From: Actinoplanes italicus
GTDB taxonomy: Bacteria; Actinomycetota; Actinomycetes; Mycobacteriales; Micromonosporaceae
Direction: 5' to 3'
Assembly (NCBI RefSeq): GCF_003001815.1
Contig: NZ_PVMZ01000027.1
Coordinates: 1-64,000, forward strand
Length of the DNA: 64,000 bases
In this document: positions 1 to 7,465 of the stretch, one piece after another
Numbering within the stretch: position 1 is the first letter of the stretch
Layout of the letters: each line of letters begins with the position of its first letter
Position numbers and translations under genes: made by a program
Notes under the pieces: generated by a model
Database searches by the model: none
Seen by the model: the letters and a program-made list of their open reading frames with translations, nothing else
Told to the model about the DNA's origin: nothing

Positions 1-1
1 G

Positions 2-85
2 CGCTGCTGCCCACGCCGAGCCACCGCGATCGTGCAGGCCATCCTCGTTCTGCACCACGTCGAAGCCAACCGCTACGCAGGATGA
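2..85 (+). other. 3' tail of an ORF entering from the left edge
   Basis: An open frame runs from base 2 to a TGA at 83-85 and ends with residues VEANRYAG. Only 27 codons are visible, too few for a family call. The basic, Arg-rich character and the nearby IS701 remnant make a transposase tail possible, but this is a guess. It converges on the next gene with 7 bases between the stop codons. Confidence 0.25.
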
Positions 86-92
86 AAAAGGC

Positions 93-629
93 TCAAGGTT
101 CATCGGAGCTCTCGTAGTCCCTCATGTAGGTCAGCTCCGCAGTCAGCTGCGAGCGAGCAGCCTCCTCCACATCGCGCCGAGCGCCCGGTCCAGCAATCAG
201 CACCTGCCCTGAGGGCGACCACGCCGCCCAGTGGACCGATCCACCGTCGGAGACGACAGCGAAGTCCATCGGAAAGACCTTTATGGAGACATCACCAAAA
301 TGGAACACCACATCCAGACGGTCGAGATCCTCCTGCGCGCTGGTGAGAGCACGTCCCACAATCGACGACACCGCCGCCCTCATGTCTGGCTGGGCGTCCT
401 CGTGTCCCACCATCGGCTGCCCAGCGACGTCCAACCGCCACGCGGCCATGTAGATCCACAGGACAGCATCGTCGAAGAGTTCCGCAGGACGTTCGGCCGA
501 TCCGACGAGATCGATGATCACGAAGCTGCCGGCCTGGAGCACGACATCTTTCACCTGAATGCCGACCAAATGCCGCATGAACGCGGTGAAAGAACTCGTC
601 GTGTCCGCCTTGAATGCTTCCACCATCAT
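93..629 (-). CDS. Hypothetical protein, tandem paralogue A
   Basis: A 178-residue soluble protein with no signal peptide or membrane segment and no family I can name. It is recognisably paralogous to the interrupted gene just upstream. AAWRLDV followed about 8 residues later by HED matches ADxRLKL followed by SRE, and a C-terminal WSPSGQVLIAGPG matches LRLPEGAALSVGPG. The start ATG at 627-629 overlaps the upstream stop (ATGA), so the two were translationally coupled. Small acidic paralogues in tandem beside toxin remnants are often immunity proteins; that role is inference from context only. Confidence 0.6.
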   Translation of the reverse strand: MMVEAFKADTTSSFTAFMRHLVGIQVKDVVLQAGSFVIIDLVGSAERPAELFDDAVLWIYMAAWRLDVAGQPMVGHEDAQPDMRAAVSSIVGRALTSAQEDLDRLDVVFHFGDVSIKVFPMDFAVVSDGGSVHWAAWSPSGQVLIAGPGARRDVEEAARSQLTAELTYMRDYESSDEP

Positions 630-1117
630 TCACGCGAGGTGCTCCAGCGGGAGGTCAGGCCAGGTCCGACGGACAACGCCGCACCTTCCGGAAGCCGCAA
701 TTTCCAGTAGGGCAGCGGTTCGGAACCGTCCTCGCTTCGCCACCCTGACGGCTGGTAGCCGGACGGAACAATTCGGACCGCCGCTACGCCGAGAGCAATC
801 GACACCTCCAGGGAAACTGGGTCTACCGCTATCTGCTCGACGGTCATACCCATGGGCAGCTTTCCGACAGTCCGCGCCGCGATGGCCGGCTCCCTCGATC
901 CGAGGAATGTGCCATCCGGCAGCTTCAACCGTCAGTCGGCGTTGTAGGTGGCAAGCCGCCGTTCGCCGCGTTGCACGCCGCCCTCGTCCGCCCGACGGAT
1001 CGGGCGGCCGAAGTCCAGCACCAGCCCATGGTCGCTGGTAGCACCAACACGGCCTACGGCCTCCCCAAGCAGGCTCTGCACCGCCGCCAAAACCATGGGA
1101 GCTAAGCCGGAAACCAA
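626..1117 (-). pseudogene. Tandem paralogue B broken by an in-frame TGA
   Basis: One reading frame runs from the ATG at 1117 to the stop at 626, interrupted once, by a TGA at 932-934. The halves read MVSGLAPMVL...ATYNAD, stop, RLKLPDGTFLGSREP. The neighbouring paralogue at 93-629 has Trp at the matching place (AAWRL), so the simplest history is TGG to TGA. Without the stop the protein would be about 163 residues, close to its 178-residue neighbour. The downstream half could restart only at a TTG (928). Its 5' end abuts the IS701 remnant. Either a nonsense pseudogene or, less likely, a readthrough gene. Confidence 0.6.
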
Positions 1118-1480
1118 CGCGTTACTGGCTGCTCATGCAGTGGCCACCCGGAGACGAGGAGCCCAGCGACTACTGGCTGTCCGACCTGCCCGCCGACACC
1201 ACCATGCCCGACCTGGTTCACCTCGCCAAGAGCCGTTGGCGCACCGAGCATGACTACCGCAAATTGAAGATCGGCCTCGGCCTCGGCCTCGGCCTCGAGG
1301 ATATCGAAGGCCGTTTCTGGATCGGCTGGCACCGCCACGTCACCACCACCGCGCAACTCTTCCTCACCCAACTGAGGCTCGCCGACCGAAAAGCAGCAGG
1401 GCAGCCCTGAGCCTCTACGCCGTCCTACGGCACCTGCAATACCAACTCAGCACCTGGCTCGGATTCTACCCACCAACAGT
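1108..1480 (+). pseudogene. IS701-family transposase, C-terminal remnant
   Basis: The frame at about 1108-1410 reads RYWLLMQWPPGDEEP, then YWLSDLPADT, LAKSRWRTEHDYRKLK and GWHRHVTT. This is the familiar C-terminal end of IS701-type DDE transposases, including the RWxIExxYxxLK block that holds the last catalytic acidic residue. After the stop at 1408-1410 the remaining tail (LYAVLRHLQYQLSTW) continues one frame over, so a frameshift is present. The N-terminal two thirds are absent. Inside the motif block four GGCCTC hexamers encode GLGLGLGL where the family usually has a single GLG, a simple in-frame repeat expansion. No terminal inverted repeats were found. Confidence 0.75.
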
Positions 1481-1568
1481 TCTTCAGCTCACCCTCTTTA
1501 TGATTCGCAGAGCTGAAGAGCAAATTTGACTGAATGGAAACTTGGCGCCAACCGGAAGAAATTCGAGA

Positions 1569-2240
1569 TCACTGTACCTGATATCCGATTATCCCTGCTT
1601 CTTCCCGCGCATTCAGCACATCTGCCGAAGCATTCAATTCACGAATAACGCTATCAGTCAGCGGATCGCCTCGCCAGATCGCAATTGCGGCTTCACGAGC
1701 GATCTGACGATCGTAGTATGACTCGGCCGCCTCCAAGTAACTCAAGGGGGTTTCATCAATCAAGGGGAACAGCATTCCCGAGCCGTCTATGTCGGTACCA
1801 GAAAACGACACTTCTGCTAGCTCAAGATCCCCGTGCCGCCACAAGCGGTCCTCGGGGGTCCGCCATGCGAGGAACGTAGCAGACAAAATGCCATCATCAT
1901 CAATTAAGCTAGGATCCTCCAGAACGCTTTGCAGGAAATCCGGAATTCCATCCATCATTCCGGGCCACACTTCATCATCATTCACTGAAGGGCTCAGCGG
2001 CGATTCATGATGAAATCCTTTAATTAGCGCACCCTGCGGAACAAATGCTATCGACAAGTCATTACCGACATTGTCGTCCATCCAGAAAAGCTGACCATCC
2101 GGACGCCAAGCATCCGCGAAAAAATATCGACGACGCTCCTCGTCGGGCATTAGCACAGCCTCTATCATCGCAATAGAGCGCGCCCGCCGCAGGAGTGCAT
2201 CAATCGTAGGTAACCGTTGCCCGATATCTACAATAGACAA
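1569..2240 (-). CDS. Hypothetical acidic protein, possible immunity protein
   Basis: A 223-residue acidic soluble protein starting MSIVDIGQRLP, with no signal or membrane segment. Tryptophan-rich stretches (ADAWRPDGQLFWMDD, AWRTPEDRLWRHGD) and many Asp/Glu give it the look of polymorphic-toxin immunity proteins, but I cannot name the family. Base composition is visibly lower in GC than the neighbours, with AT-rich codons such as ATA, AAT and TTT, which suggests recent acquisition. It lies downstream, on the same strand, of the HNH toxin tip at 2591-2785, the usual toxin-then-immunity order, although 350 bases separate them. Function is inferred only. Confidence 0.65.
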   Translation of the reverse strand: MSIVDIGQRLPTIDALLRRARSIAMIEAVLMPDEERRRYFFADAWRPDGQLFWMDDNVGNDLSIAFVPQGALIKGFHHESPLSPSVNDDEVWPGMMDGIPDFLQSVLEDPSLIDDDGILSATFLAWRTPEDRLWRHGDLELAEVSFSGTDIDGSGMLFPLIDETPLSYLEAAESYYDRQIAREAAIAIWRGDPLTDSVIRELNASADVLNAREEAGIIGYQVQ

Positions 2241-2590
2241 CTAGACCTCCATTTTCTCCAGAAGGTGGCAATACTCGAAAACCATTACTCCAGGGCGCCG
2301 CATGTTGCACAACGTCTGCAACCACCGGAATTCTAACGCACTCGGAGGTAACAGATCGATCCGGACACATCATCGCCCAAGGGCCAAGTGGCCACGCCGA
2401 CAACTTCCCACGAAGCAAGGCAGTCATCGCAGGGCGACCCTTACTCAGAGTCGCAGCGATGACTGCTCCTACTACGCGGATAAGTTCTGGCGCCTCAAGC
2501 CAGAAATCGCCGGATACCAGCTGTCACGATTACCCCGACTACAAATAGACATGAAATGCTTAGCGGCAGTCACCGTTTAATCGGGCAGCT
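2241..2590. other. Gene-poor 350-bp spacer, lower GC
   Basis: No convincing coding sequence on either strand. Short open frames here have unbiased codon use and no family motif. Composition is less GC-rich than the chromosome, continuing the character of the gene at 1569-2240, so this is probably part of the same acquired segment. Confidence 0.5.
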
Positions 2591-2785
2591 TCACAGATTG
2601 ATAAGGTTTAGACCGGTAGCATCAAGCAACATTCCCGCCTCATCCAAGGTTCTCGCATCCCATTGCTCTACCGTTTCATTCGTCTTATCTCTATTGCACG
2701 ACCGGCAAGCCACGCATCCATTATGAGAGGAGCCGCATCCGCCGAGATCCTTCGGGAGCACGTGATCGATCTGGGCATCATCGGT
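2591..2785 (-). pseudogene. C-terminal HNH nuclease tip of a polymorphic toxin
   Basis: The last ~62 residues before the stop at 2591 contain QIDHVLPKDLGG, then HNGCVACRSCNRDKTN and a short acidic tail. This is an HNH/ββα-metal nuclease core: a DHxxP-type His, the central HN, and a CxxC pair. Such domains occur at the C-termini of secreted polymorphic toxins. Upstream of about 2785 the frame stays open to 2941 but becomes antisense to an FG-GAP gene and loses any toxin character. The toxin body and delivery domain have therefore been lost, and only the warhead end remains. Confidence 0.65.
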
Positions 2786-3661
2786 GCGCCGGGTGAAGAC
2801 GTCAACACGGGCGTCGACGCCGGACTCGTGCACTACCACCGCGGCACCACCAACATCACCATGTGGACCGGCGCCGGAGTGACCGGTGCCGCGGAGAACG
2901 ACGACCGAGTCGGCTACTCCCTGGCAGGGTCGCCGACCCACCTCGCCGTCGGCTCACCCGGCGAAGCGATCGTCAGCGCCACCTGGCACGGAATGGTGTC
3001 CCTGTTCACTCACGAGATCACCGGCACCGTACTGAAGAACATCGGTGTCGTGGGCGACAACGCAACGACCCTGGGCGACGCGATCAACCAGGGCGACAAC
3101 CTGGGCAAATCACTGGCAATGGCTCCGTACACCGTCAGCGGGGCACCCGGCTCCCTGCTGCTCATCGGCGCACCCGGCGAAGACGTCGGGACCAAGACCG
3201 ACGCCGGCAAGGTCTTCCGCATCGCGGTGAGCGCCACGTCGTGGACCGCCATCGGTGCGGTCACCGACGCCAGCCCGAACGACGGCGACTACTTCGGCGA
3301 ACAGGTCCAGCTGGGAGGTTCCACGCTGACCGGCGTGGCCGGGATTCCCGGTAGGGACGTCGGCGGCCACGCCGACGCCGGGGCGCTCGCCGTCTTCCCC
3401 GCCGCCCCCGCATCGGTCACGCCGGTGACGCTGACCCGCGAATCCGCAGCACTGGCCGGCACCCCTGCCAAGCAGGAACTCATCGGCGCCTATCTCGGCA
3501 ACTCACCGGCGCAGCTGTACGTGGGGAGCCCTGCCCGTCAGACAGTCCAGTCGGTGCCGTGGAGCAGCCTCGCGAGCGACAGCCCCACGGCCGGAAACAC
3601 GTGGACCGCAGGAGCCAACGGCTTGCCCGCCGGGGTCACCTTCGGAGTCGCCGCGAGCTGA
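2766..3661 (+). pseudogene. FG-GAP (integrin-alpha-like) repeat protein lacking its N-terminus
   Basis: The frame reads as consecutive FG-GAP blades: IGAPGEDVNTGVDAG, LAVGSPGEAI, LIGAPGEDVGTKTDAG, AGIPGRDVGGHADAG, YVGSPARQTV. These calcium-binding blades build extracellular beta-propellers, normally behind a signal peptide. Here no signal peptide is present. Family resemblance begins at about 2766, where the sequence abruptly becomes the antisense of an HNH toxin tip, and the upstream part of the ORF (2663-2765) does not resemble the family. I read it as a rearrangement-truncated gene. A shortened cytoplasmic product starting at an internal GTG/ATG is possible but unlikely to be functional. 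Confidence 0.65.
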
Positions 3662-3670
3662 CCGGTGAAT

Positions 3671-3705
3671 GGGCTGTGCCGGCAGCAATGCTGCCGGCAC
3701 AGCCC
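3671..3705. terminator. Strong bidirectional hairpin terminator
   Basis: A perfect inverted repeat with 16-bp arms (GGGCTGTGCCGGCAGC and its complement) around an AAT loop. It lies between the convergent FG-GAP gene (stop 3661) and glycoside hydrolase gene (stop 3751). There is no U-tract, as is common in high-GC actinobacteria. Confidence 0.85.
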
Positions 3706-3750
3706 ACGGCCTGATCTGCGCGGACGTACTTCGGCAGGTACGGGGTCCGG

Positions 3751-5847
3751 TCAGCTCGCGTAGGCCTCGATCGCCGACAGCTGCCCGGCCGGCCAGCCGG
3801 AGTTCGCCGTCGCGGTGACCCGCAGGTATCGGGTGGTGGCGGCCGGGAAGCTGACCGTCACCGTGTTGCCGGATGCGGGATCGAAAGCCCGCCCGGCGGC
3901 CGCGGCGAGCGTGGTGAACGCGGACCCGCTGGTGCTTCCGGAGATCGCGAGCGTCTGGGTACGCGCACCCCACGAGGGCGGCAGTTTCAGGACCACCCGG
4001 CCGACCGCGACGGCCGAGCCGAGGTCGACCTGGATCCACTGCGGGAAGGCGTTGTTGGCGCTCTCCCAGTAGCTGTTCGTGTCCGCGTCGACGGTGTTGC
4101 CCGGCCCGTACGCCTGGGCCTGGCCGCTCGCCGTGGCCGGTTTGCCGCGCGCGAGGTCGGTGACGGGCGGTGGGGTTGTCGGCGCGTCCCCGTACACCTG
4201 CAGTTGCGCCAGCTGGGCCGCCGGCCAGCCGGTGTTGGCCGTGAACGCGAGCCGCACGTAGCGGGCGGTCGCGGTGGAGAGCGTCACCGTCACCGCGTTG
4301 CCGGAGCCGGGGTCGAAGACGTGGCCGGCGGAGGCGGCCAGGGTGCTGTAGCTCGAGCCGTCGGTGCTGCCCTGCACGGTGACCGTCTGAGTACGCCTCT
4401 CCCATCCGGCGGGCAGGCGCATGACCAGGCTCTTCACGGTGTAGGCACCGCCCAGGTCCACCTGGAGCCACTGCGGGAGCGCGCCGCTGGACTCCCAGTA
4501 ACTGGCGGTGCTCGTGTCGACAGCGTTCGCGGCGGCGTAGGGACCGTTCACGCTGCTGGCGCTCACCGCCTTGCCGGCGGCGAGATCTCCGGTGGGTTGC
4601 GGGGGCGGGGTGGTTCCGGTGGTCGGCTGCGTCGGGCGTACGGAAGTCAGGGGAATTTGACCTTTGAGCATTCTTCCGGCGTCCGTGGTGATCCGCAGGT
4701 AGTAGTCGGCGGAGCAGAAGGTGCCGTCCTCGTCGAGCGCGCGGATCCCGGTGCCGGCCGGCACGGACGCGGCCGTCTCGGCGGTCTTGGCGATCTGGTT
4801 GCCCTCGTTGAACTCGTCGAACATGGACACGTAGAGACCCTGTGCGCCCAGCCGGATCATGTTGTAGACGCTGCGCCAGTAGAAGTCGCCGTGCCTGCGG
4901 TGCCCCGACGAGAGATCGCCGGGCAGCACGCACGGCTGGTAGTCGATGCCGTGCGCGTTGCAGTCGGCCTGGTCGGCGGCGTTGACGTTGGTGGCGAACC
5001 AGTCGAGTCCGGCGAGGTCGCCGGTGCGGCCGACCATCCACGGCGACAGCATGTTGAAGGCGTGGTAGACGTCGAGGAACCCGGTCCGGCTGTCGTTCTT
5101 TCCCTCGCGCCAGTACGTGGGTACGCCGCCGATCACGTAGCAGCCCTGCGCCTTGAACCAGTTGACGACGTCGAGGCATTGGGCCGGGGTGAACGGCCGG
5201 CCGTCGTCGTTGAAGCCGAAGCCCCAGATGCAGACGACCGGTTTGCCGTTCTGCCTCGCGTACGCGCTGGACGCGGTGTGCGCCGACATCTTGGTCGTCC
5301 AGTCGGTCTTCGTCTGGGTCTGCATGTTCGCCCAGCCGGTGACGTCGTACATGATGTAGAACTTGCGGCCGGTCCGTTCGGCCGCGGCCCGCACCTTCTG
5401 AGTCATCGCGTCGCGGGTCGGGCCCTCGTCGCCGAACGGGTTGAACCGCTGCAGCGCGGCGGTGTCGATGCCGTAGGTCCGCATCCAGTCGAAGTGCGTG
5501 TCGACGGTCTGCTGGTCGTAGGACGAGAACAGCGTGGCGGGCCGCCCGTCGCCGAGGTTCGGGTACGCCGTCGGGTACGTGTGCGTGAAATCGCGCAGGT
5601 CTGGCCAGGACACGATGGTGGTGTTGGTGGGTGACGGCGGCTGGAAGCGGTCGCGGCTCCAGTGCCACCAGCCGCCGATCGGCGCACCGTCGCCAGGGCA
5701 GGCGAACCAGCCCTGGTAGCCGACGCTGACCTTGCCGACCACGTCACCGACGGGTGATGCGGCGCGGGCCGGTGCGGCGCCGGCGAGGAGGGCGGCCGGC
5801 GGGCCGAGGGCGGCTGAGGACAGCAGGCTACGCCGAGTGACTGCCAT
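3751..5847 (-). CDS. Secreted GH99/GH71-like glycoside hydrolase with two discoidin domains
   Basis: A 698-residue exported enzyme. Residues 1-30 are a Tat-type signal (TRRSLLSSAALG...APARAA). Residues ~35-400 match the GH99-like/'xylosidase' family of actinobacteria: VGYQGWFACPGDG and GGWWHW near the start, YIMYDVTGWAN in the core, FDEFNEGNQI at the end. The last motif corresponds to the FDExNEG signature of GH99-like hydrolases. Two F5/8-type (discoidin, CBM32-like) modules follow at ~425-555 and ~565-698, each with a YWESS/A strand and a WLQVDLG or WIQVDLG strand. The likely role is extracellular polysaccharide degradation; the substrate is not readable. ATG start with GGAG just upstream; divergent from patA. 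Confidence 0.85.
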   Translation of the reverse strand: MAVTRRSLLSSAALGPPAALLAGAAPARAASPVGDVVGKVSVGYQGWFACPGDGAPIGGWWHWSRDRFQPPSPTNTTIVSWPDLRDFTHTYPTAYPNLGDGRPATLFSSYDQQTVDTHFDWMRTYGIDTAALQRFNPFGDEGPTRDAMTQKVRAAAERTGRKFYIMYDVTGWANMQTQTKTDWTTKMSAHTASSAYARQNGKPVVCIWGFGFNDDGRPFTPAQCLDVVNWFKAQGCYVIGGVPTYWREGKNDSRTGFLDVYHAFNMLSPWMVGRTGDLAGLDWFATNVNAADQADCNAHGIDYQPCVLPGDLSSGHRRHGDFYWRSVYNMIRLGAQGLYVSMFDEFNEGNQIAKTAETAASVPAGTGIRALDEDGTFCSADYYLRITTDAGRMLKGQIPLTSVRPTQPTTGTTPPPQPTGDLAAGKAVSASSVNGPYAAANAVDTSTASYWESSGALPQWLQVDLGGAYTVKSLVMRLPAGWERRTQTVTVQGSTDGSSYSTLAASAGHVFDPGSGNAVTVTLSTATARYVRLAFTANTGWPAAQLAQLQVYGDAPTTPPPVTDLARGKPATASGQAQAYGPGNTVDADTNSYWESANNAFPQWIQVDLGSAVAVGRVVLKLPPSWGARTQTLAISGSTSGSAFTTLAAAAGRAFDPASGNTVTVSFPAATTRYLRVTATANSGWPAGQLSAIEAYAS

Positions 5848-5998
5848 GGGAACTCCAGTCGATCCGGGAGAGGGGGAAGGGATCGACGGTCATCGTGACA
5901 GTCGCGGTCACAGAACCGCAATAGTTGAACGGTTTCTTGCAATATCTCGAACACAAGCCGGAAACTTGGGCCGCAGCCCCGGCCGCTATCATCCCGGC

Positions 5999-6883
5999 GT
6001 GGGATGGGATCTGGTCAGCCGGCTCTACGGACTCGCCTGGCGGGTCACGCCGCGATTGCCGGACCCGGTCGCCGTGTTCGTCTTCGACTCCATTGCCGCG
6101 GGGATGCGGTGGTCCGGCGCGGGCGGGGTTCGACAGCTGCGGGTCAACCTGGGCCAGGTCCTCGGCCAGGCCCCGGACAGTGCCGCTGTCGCCGCCGCGG
6201 CGGCGACGGGCGCGCACTCCTACCTGCGTTACTGGCGGGAGTTCTTCGGGCTCACCGGCTGGAGCCGGGACCGGATCCGCGACACCGTGCTCTTCGAGTC
6301 ACTGGACCGGGTGGCCGCCGCCCGTGACGCCGGACGCGGCGTGGTGCTGGCGCTGCCGCACAGCGGCAACTGGGACCTGGCCGGGGCCGCGCTGGTGCTC
6401 AACGGGCACCCGTTCACCACGGTCGCGCAGCGCCTGCGCCCGGAGCGGCTCTACCAGCGGTTCGTCAGCCACCGTGCCGCACTCGGCATCGAGGTGCTCC
6501 CCGCCGACGAGACCCGGCGGGCGGTCACCGCGCTCGCCCGGCGGCTGCGAGACGGCGAGGTGGTGTGCCTGGTCGCCGACCGGGACACGTCCGCGGCCGG
6601 CATCGGCGTCCGGTTCTGCGACGCGCCGACGACGTTCCCGGCCGGGCCCGCTCAGCTGGCGCTGCGCACCGGGGCCGCGCTGATGCCCGCGACGCTCTGG
6701 TACGACGGCCCGCAACTGCGGGTCCGCATCCACCCCGAGATCGTTCCCGGCGATGACGGCACCGTCCGGGCCCGGGTGGCGGCGATGACGCAGGAGCTGG
6801 CCGACGTCTTCACCGACGCCGTCCGGCGGCATCCCCACGACTGGCACGTGCTGCAACCGGTCTGGACGTCCCCCACCCGCTGA
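5999..6883 (+). CDS. patA: Phosphatidylinositol mannoside acyltransferase (PatA-like)
   Basis: A 294-residue member of the LpxL/HtrB lysophospholipid acyltransferase family. It carries the catalytic HX4D motif in LPHSGNWD, the downstream VADRD motif and a terminal DWHVLQPVW, as in actinobacterial PIM acyltransferases. The enzyme would acylate the mannose of phosphatidylinositol mannosides at the inner face of the membrane. The frame is open much further upstream, but the family N-terminus (VGWDLVSRLYGLAWRVTPRLP) begins at GTG 5999, which I take as the start. In other actinobacteria patA sits in a PIM operon with pgsA and pimA; here it stands alone. Its 3' end overlaps the antisense tail of the PadR fusion ORF. 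Confidence 0.8.
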   Translation: MGWDLVSRLYGLAWRVTPRLPDPVAVFVFDSIAAGMRWSGAGGVRQLRVNLGQVLGQAPDSAAVAAAAATGAHSYLRYWREFFGLTGWSRDRIRDTVLFESLDRVAAARDAGRGVVLALPHSGNWDLAGAALVLNGHPFTTVAQRLRPERLYQRFVSHRAALGIEVLPADETRRAVTALARRLRDGEVVCLVADRDTSAAGIGVRFCDAPTTFPAGPAQLALRTGAALMPATLWYDGPQLRVRIHPEIVPGDDGTVRARVAAMTQELADVFTDAVRRHPHDWHVLQPVWTSPTR

Positions 6884-7341
6884 CGGCGCTCGCGCCCGCT
6901 GCGCACCGCCGGCCCCACAGCGACGAGCACCGTCACCGACAGAAGCACCACCCCGGCGGCGAGTGCCGTGGCGGTCACCAGCGCCAGCGTCGCGGCCAGG
7001 GGCACGCCTGACGCGACTGCGGTGGCGGCGATCGCGCGTACCCGCTGGCGAAGCCCGCCTTTGATCAGGTCGTTGACGTCGGCGGGCGAAGGCCACCGCC
7101 TGGCCGGCGCGGACAGGGCGAGGTAGGCGTCCACGATCTCGGCGCCCCACTCGTCGCGGTAGCCGGCCGGGTAGAAGAGCCGGATCAATCGTAGGTAGCG
7201 GCGTTCCAGCGTGCCGGGGCGCAGCGACACACGGCCGTCGGGCAGCCGGGCCACTTCGGTGATCAGCCCGTAGCCGTGCAGGGGCTCCGCGGCCAGGGCC
7301 GTGAGGATCAGAAACGTGGGTTCGCGCAGCGGTGTCTCCAC
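6652..7341 (-). CDS. PadR N-terminal domain fused to a 'RLYPxxYR' membrane protein (deletion fusion)
   Basis: The first ~40 residues (ETPLREPTFLILTALAAEPLHGYG...LRPGTL) are the start of a PadR winged-helix repressor. At the point where PadR proteins continue GTLYGAL, the frame jumps to ERRYLRLIRLFYPAGYRDEWG. That is the characteristic beginning of the membrane protein encoded directly downstream of many actinobacterial padR genes. Two or so hydrophobic helices follow (VPLAATLALVTATALA, VVLLSVTVLVAV). The wing and C-terminal dimerisation helix of PadR are missing. After about residue 155 the frame runs without a recognisable end across the 3' 230 bp of patA on the other strand. Probably an in-frame deletion relic. 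GTG start at 7341. Confidence 0.6.
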   Translation of the reverse strand: METPLREPTFLILTALAAEPLHGYGLITEVARLPDGRVSLRPGTLERRYLRLIRLFYPAGYRDEWGAEIVDAYLALSAPARRWPSPADVNDLIKGGLRQRVRAIAATAVASGVPLAATLALVTATALAAGVVLLSVTVLVAVGPAVRSGRERRQRVGDVQTGCSTCQSWGCRRTASVKTSASSCVIAATRARTVPSSPGTISGWMRTRSCGPSYQSVAGISAAPVRSAS

Positions 7342-7344
7342 ACC

Positions 7345-7358
7345 GCCGATATATCGGC
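7345..7358. promoter_or_regulatory. 14-bp perfect palindrome, likely PadR operator
   Basis: GCCGATATATCGGC is perfectly self-complementary and lies 4 bp upstream of the GTG start of the padR fusion gene. AT-centred palindromes at this place are typical autoregulatory operators of PadR repressors. The assignment is by position and symmetry. Confidence 0.55.
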
Positions 7359-7465
7359 TGCGAAGATAAAACGTCAGCCCCACCTATCCATCGGCGGCGC
7401 GTGGCGGGCACAGGGCTGCGGTGAACGCGGCAGCACGACTGCGGGGTGCGCGACGGCGGCCCCGG

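Noticed and set aside
2302..2580. Plus-strand 92-codon gene in the 2241-2590 spacer
   Set aside because: No ribosome site, no domain, mixed codon use; not supportable.
3503..5668. Long alternative frame (about 720 codons) antisense-shifted on the same strand as the glycoside hydrolase
   Set aside because: Arg/His/Pro-rich shadow of the real frame; no domain, while the 3751-5847 frame has a signal peptide and family motifs.
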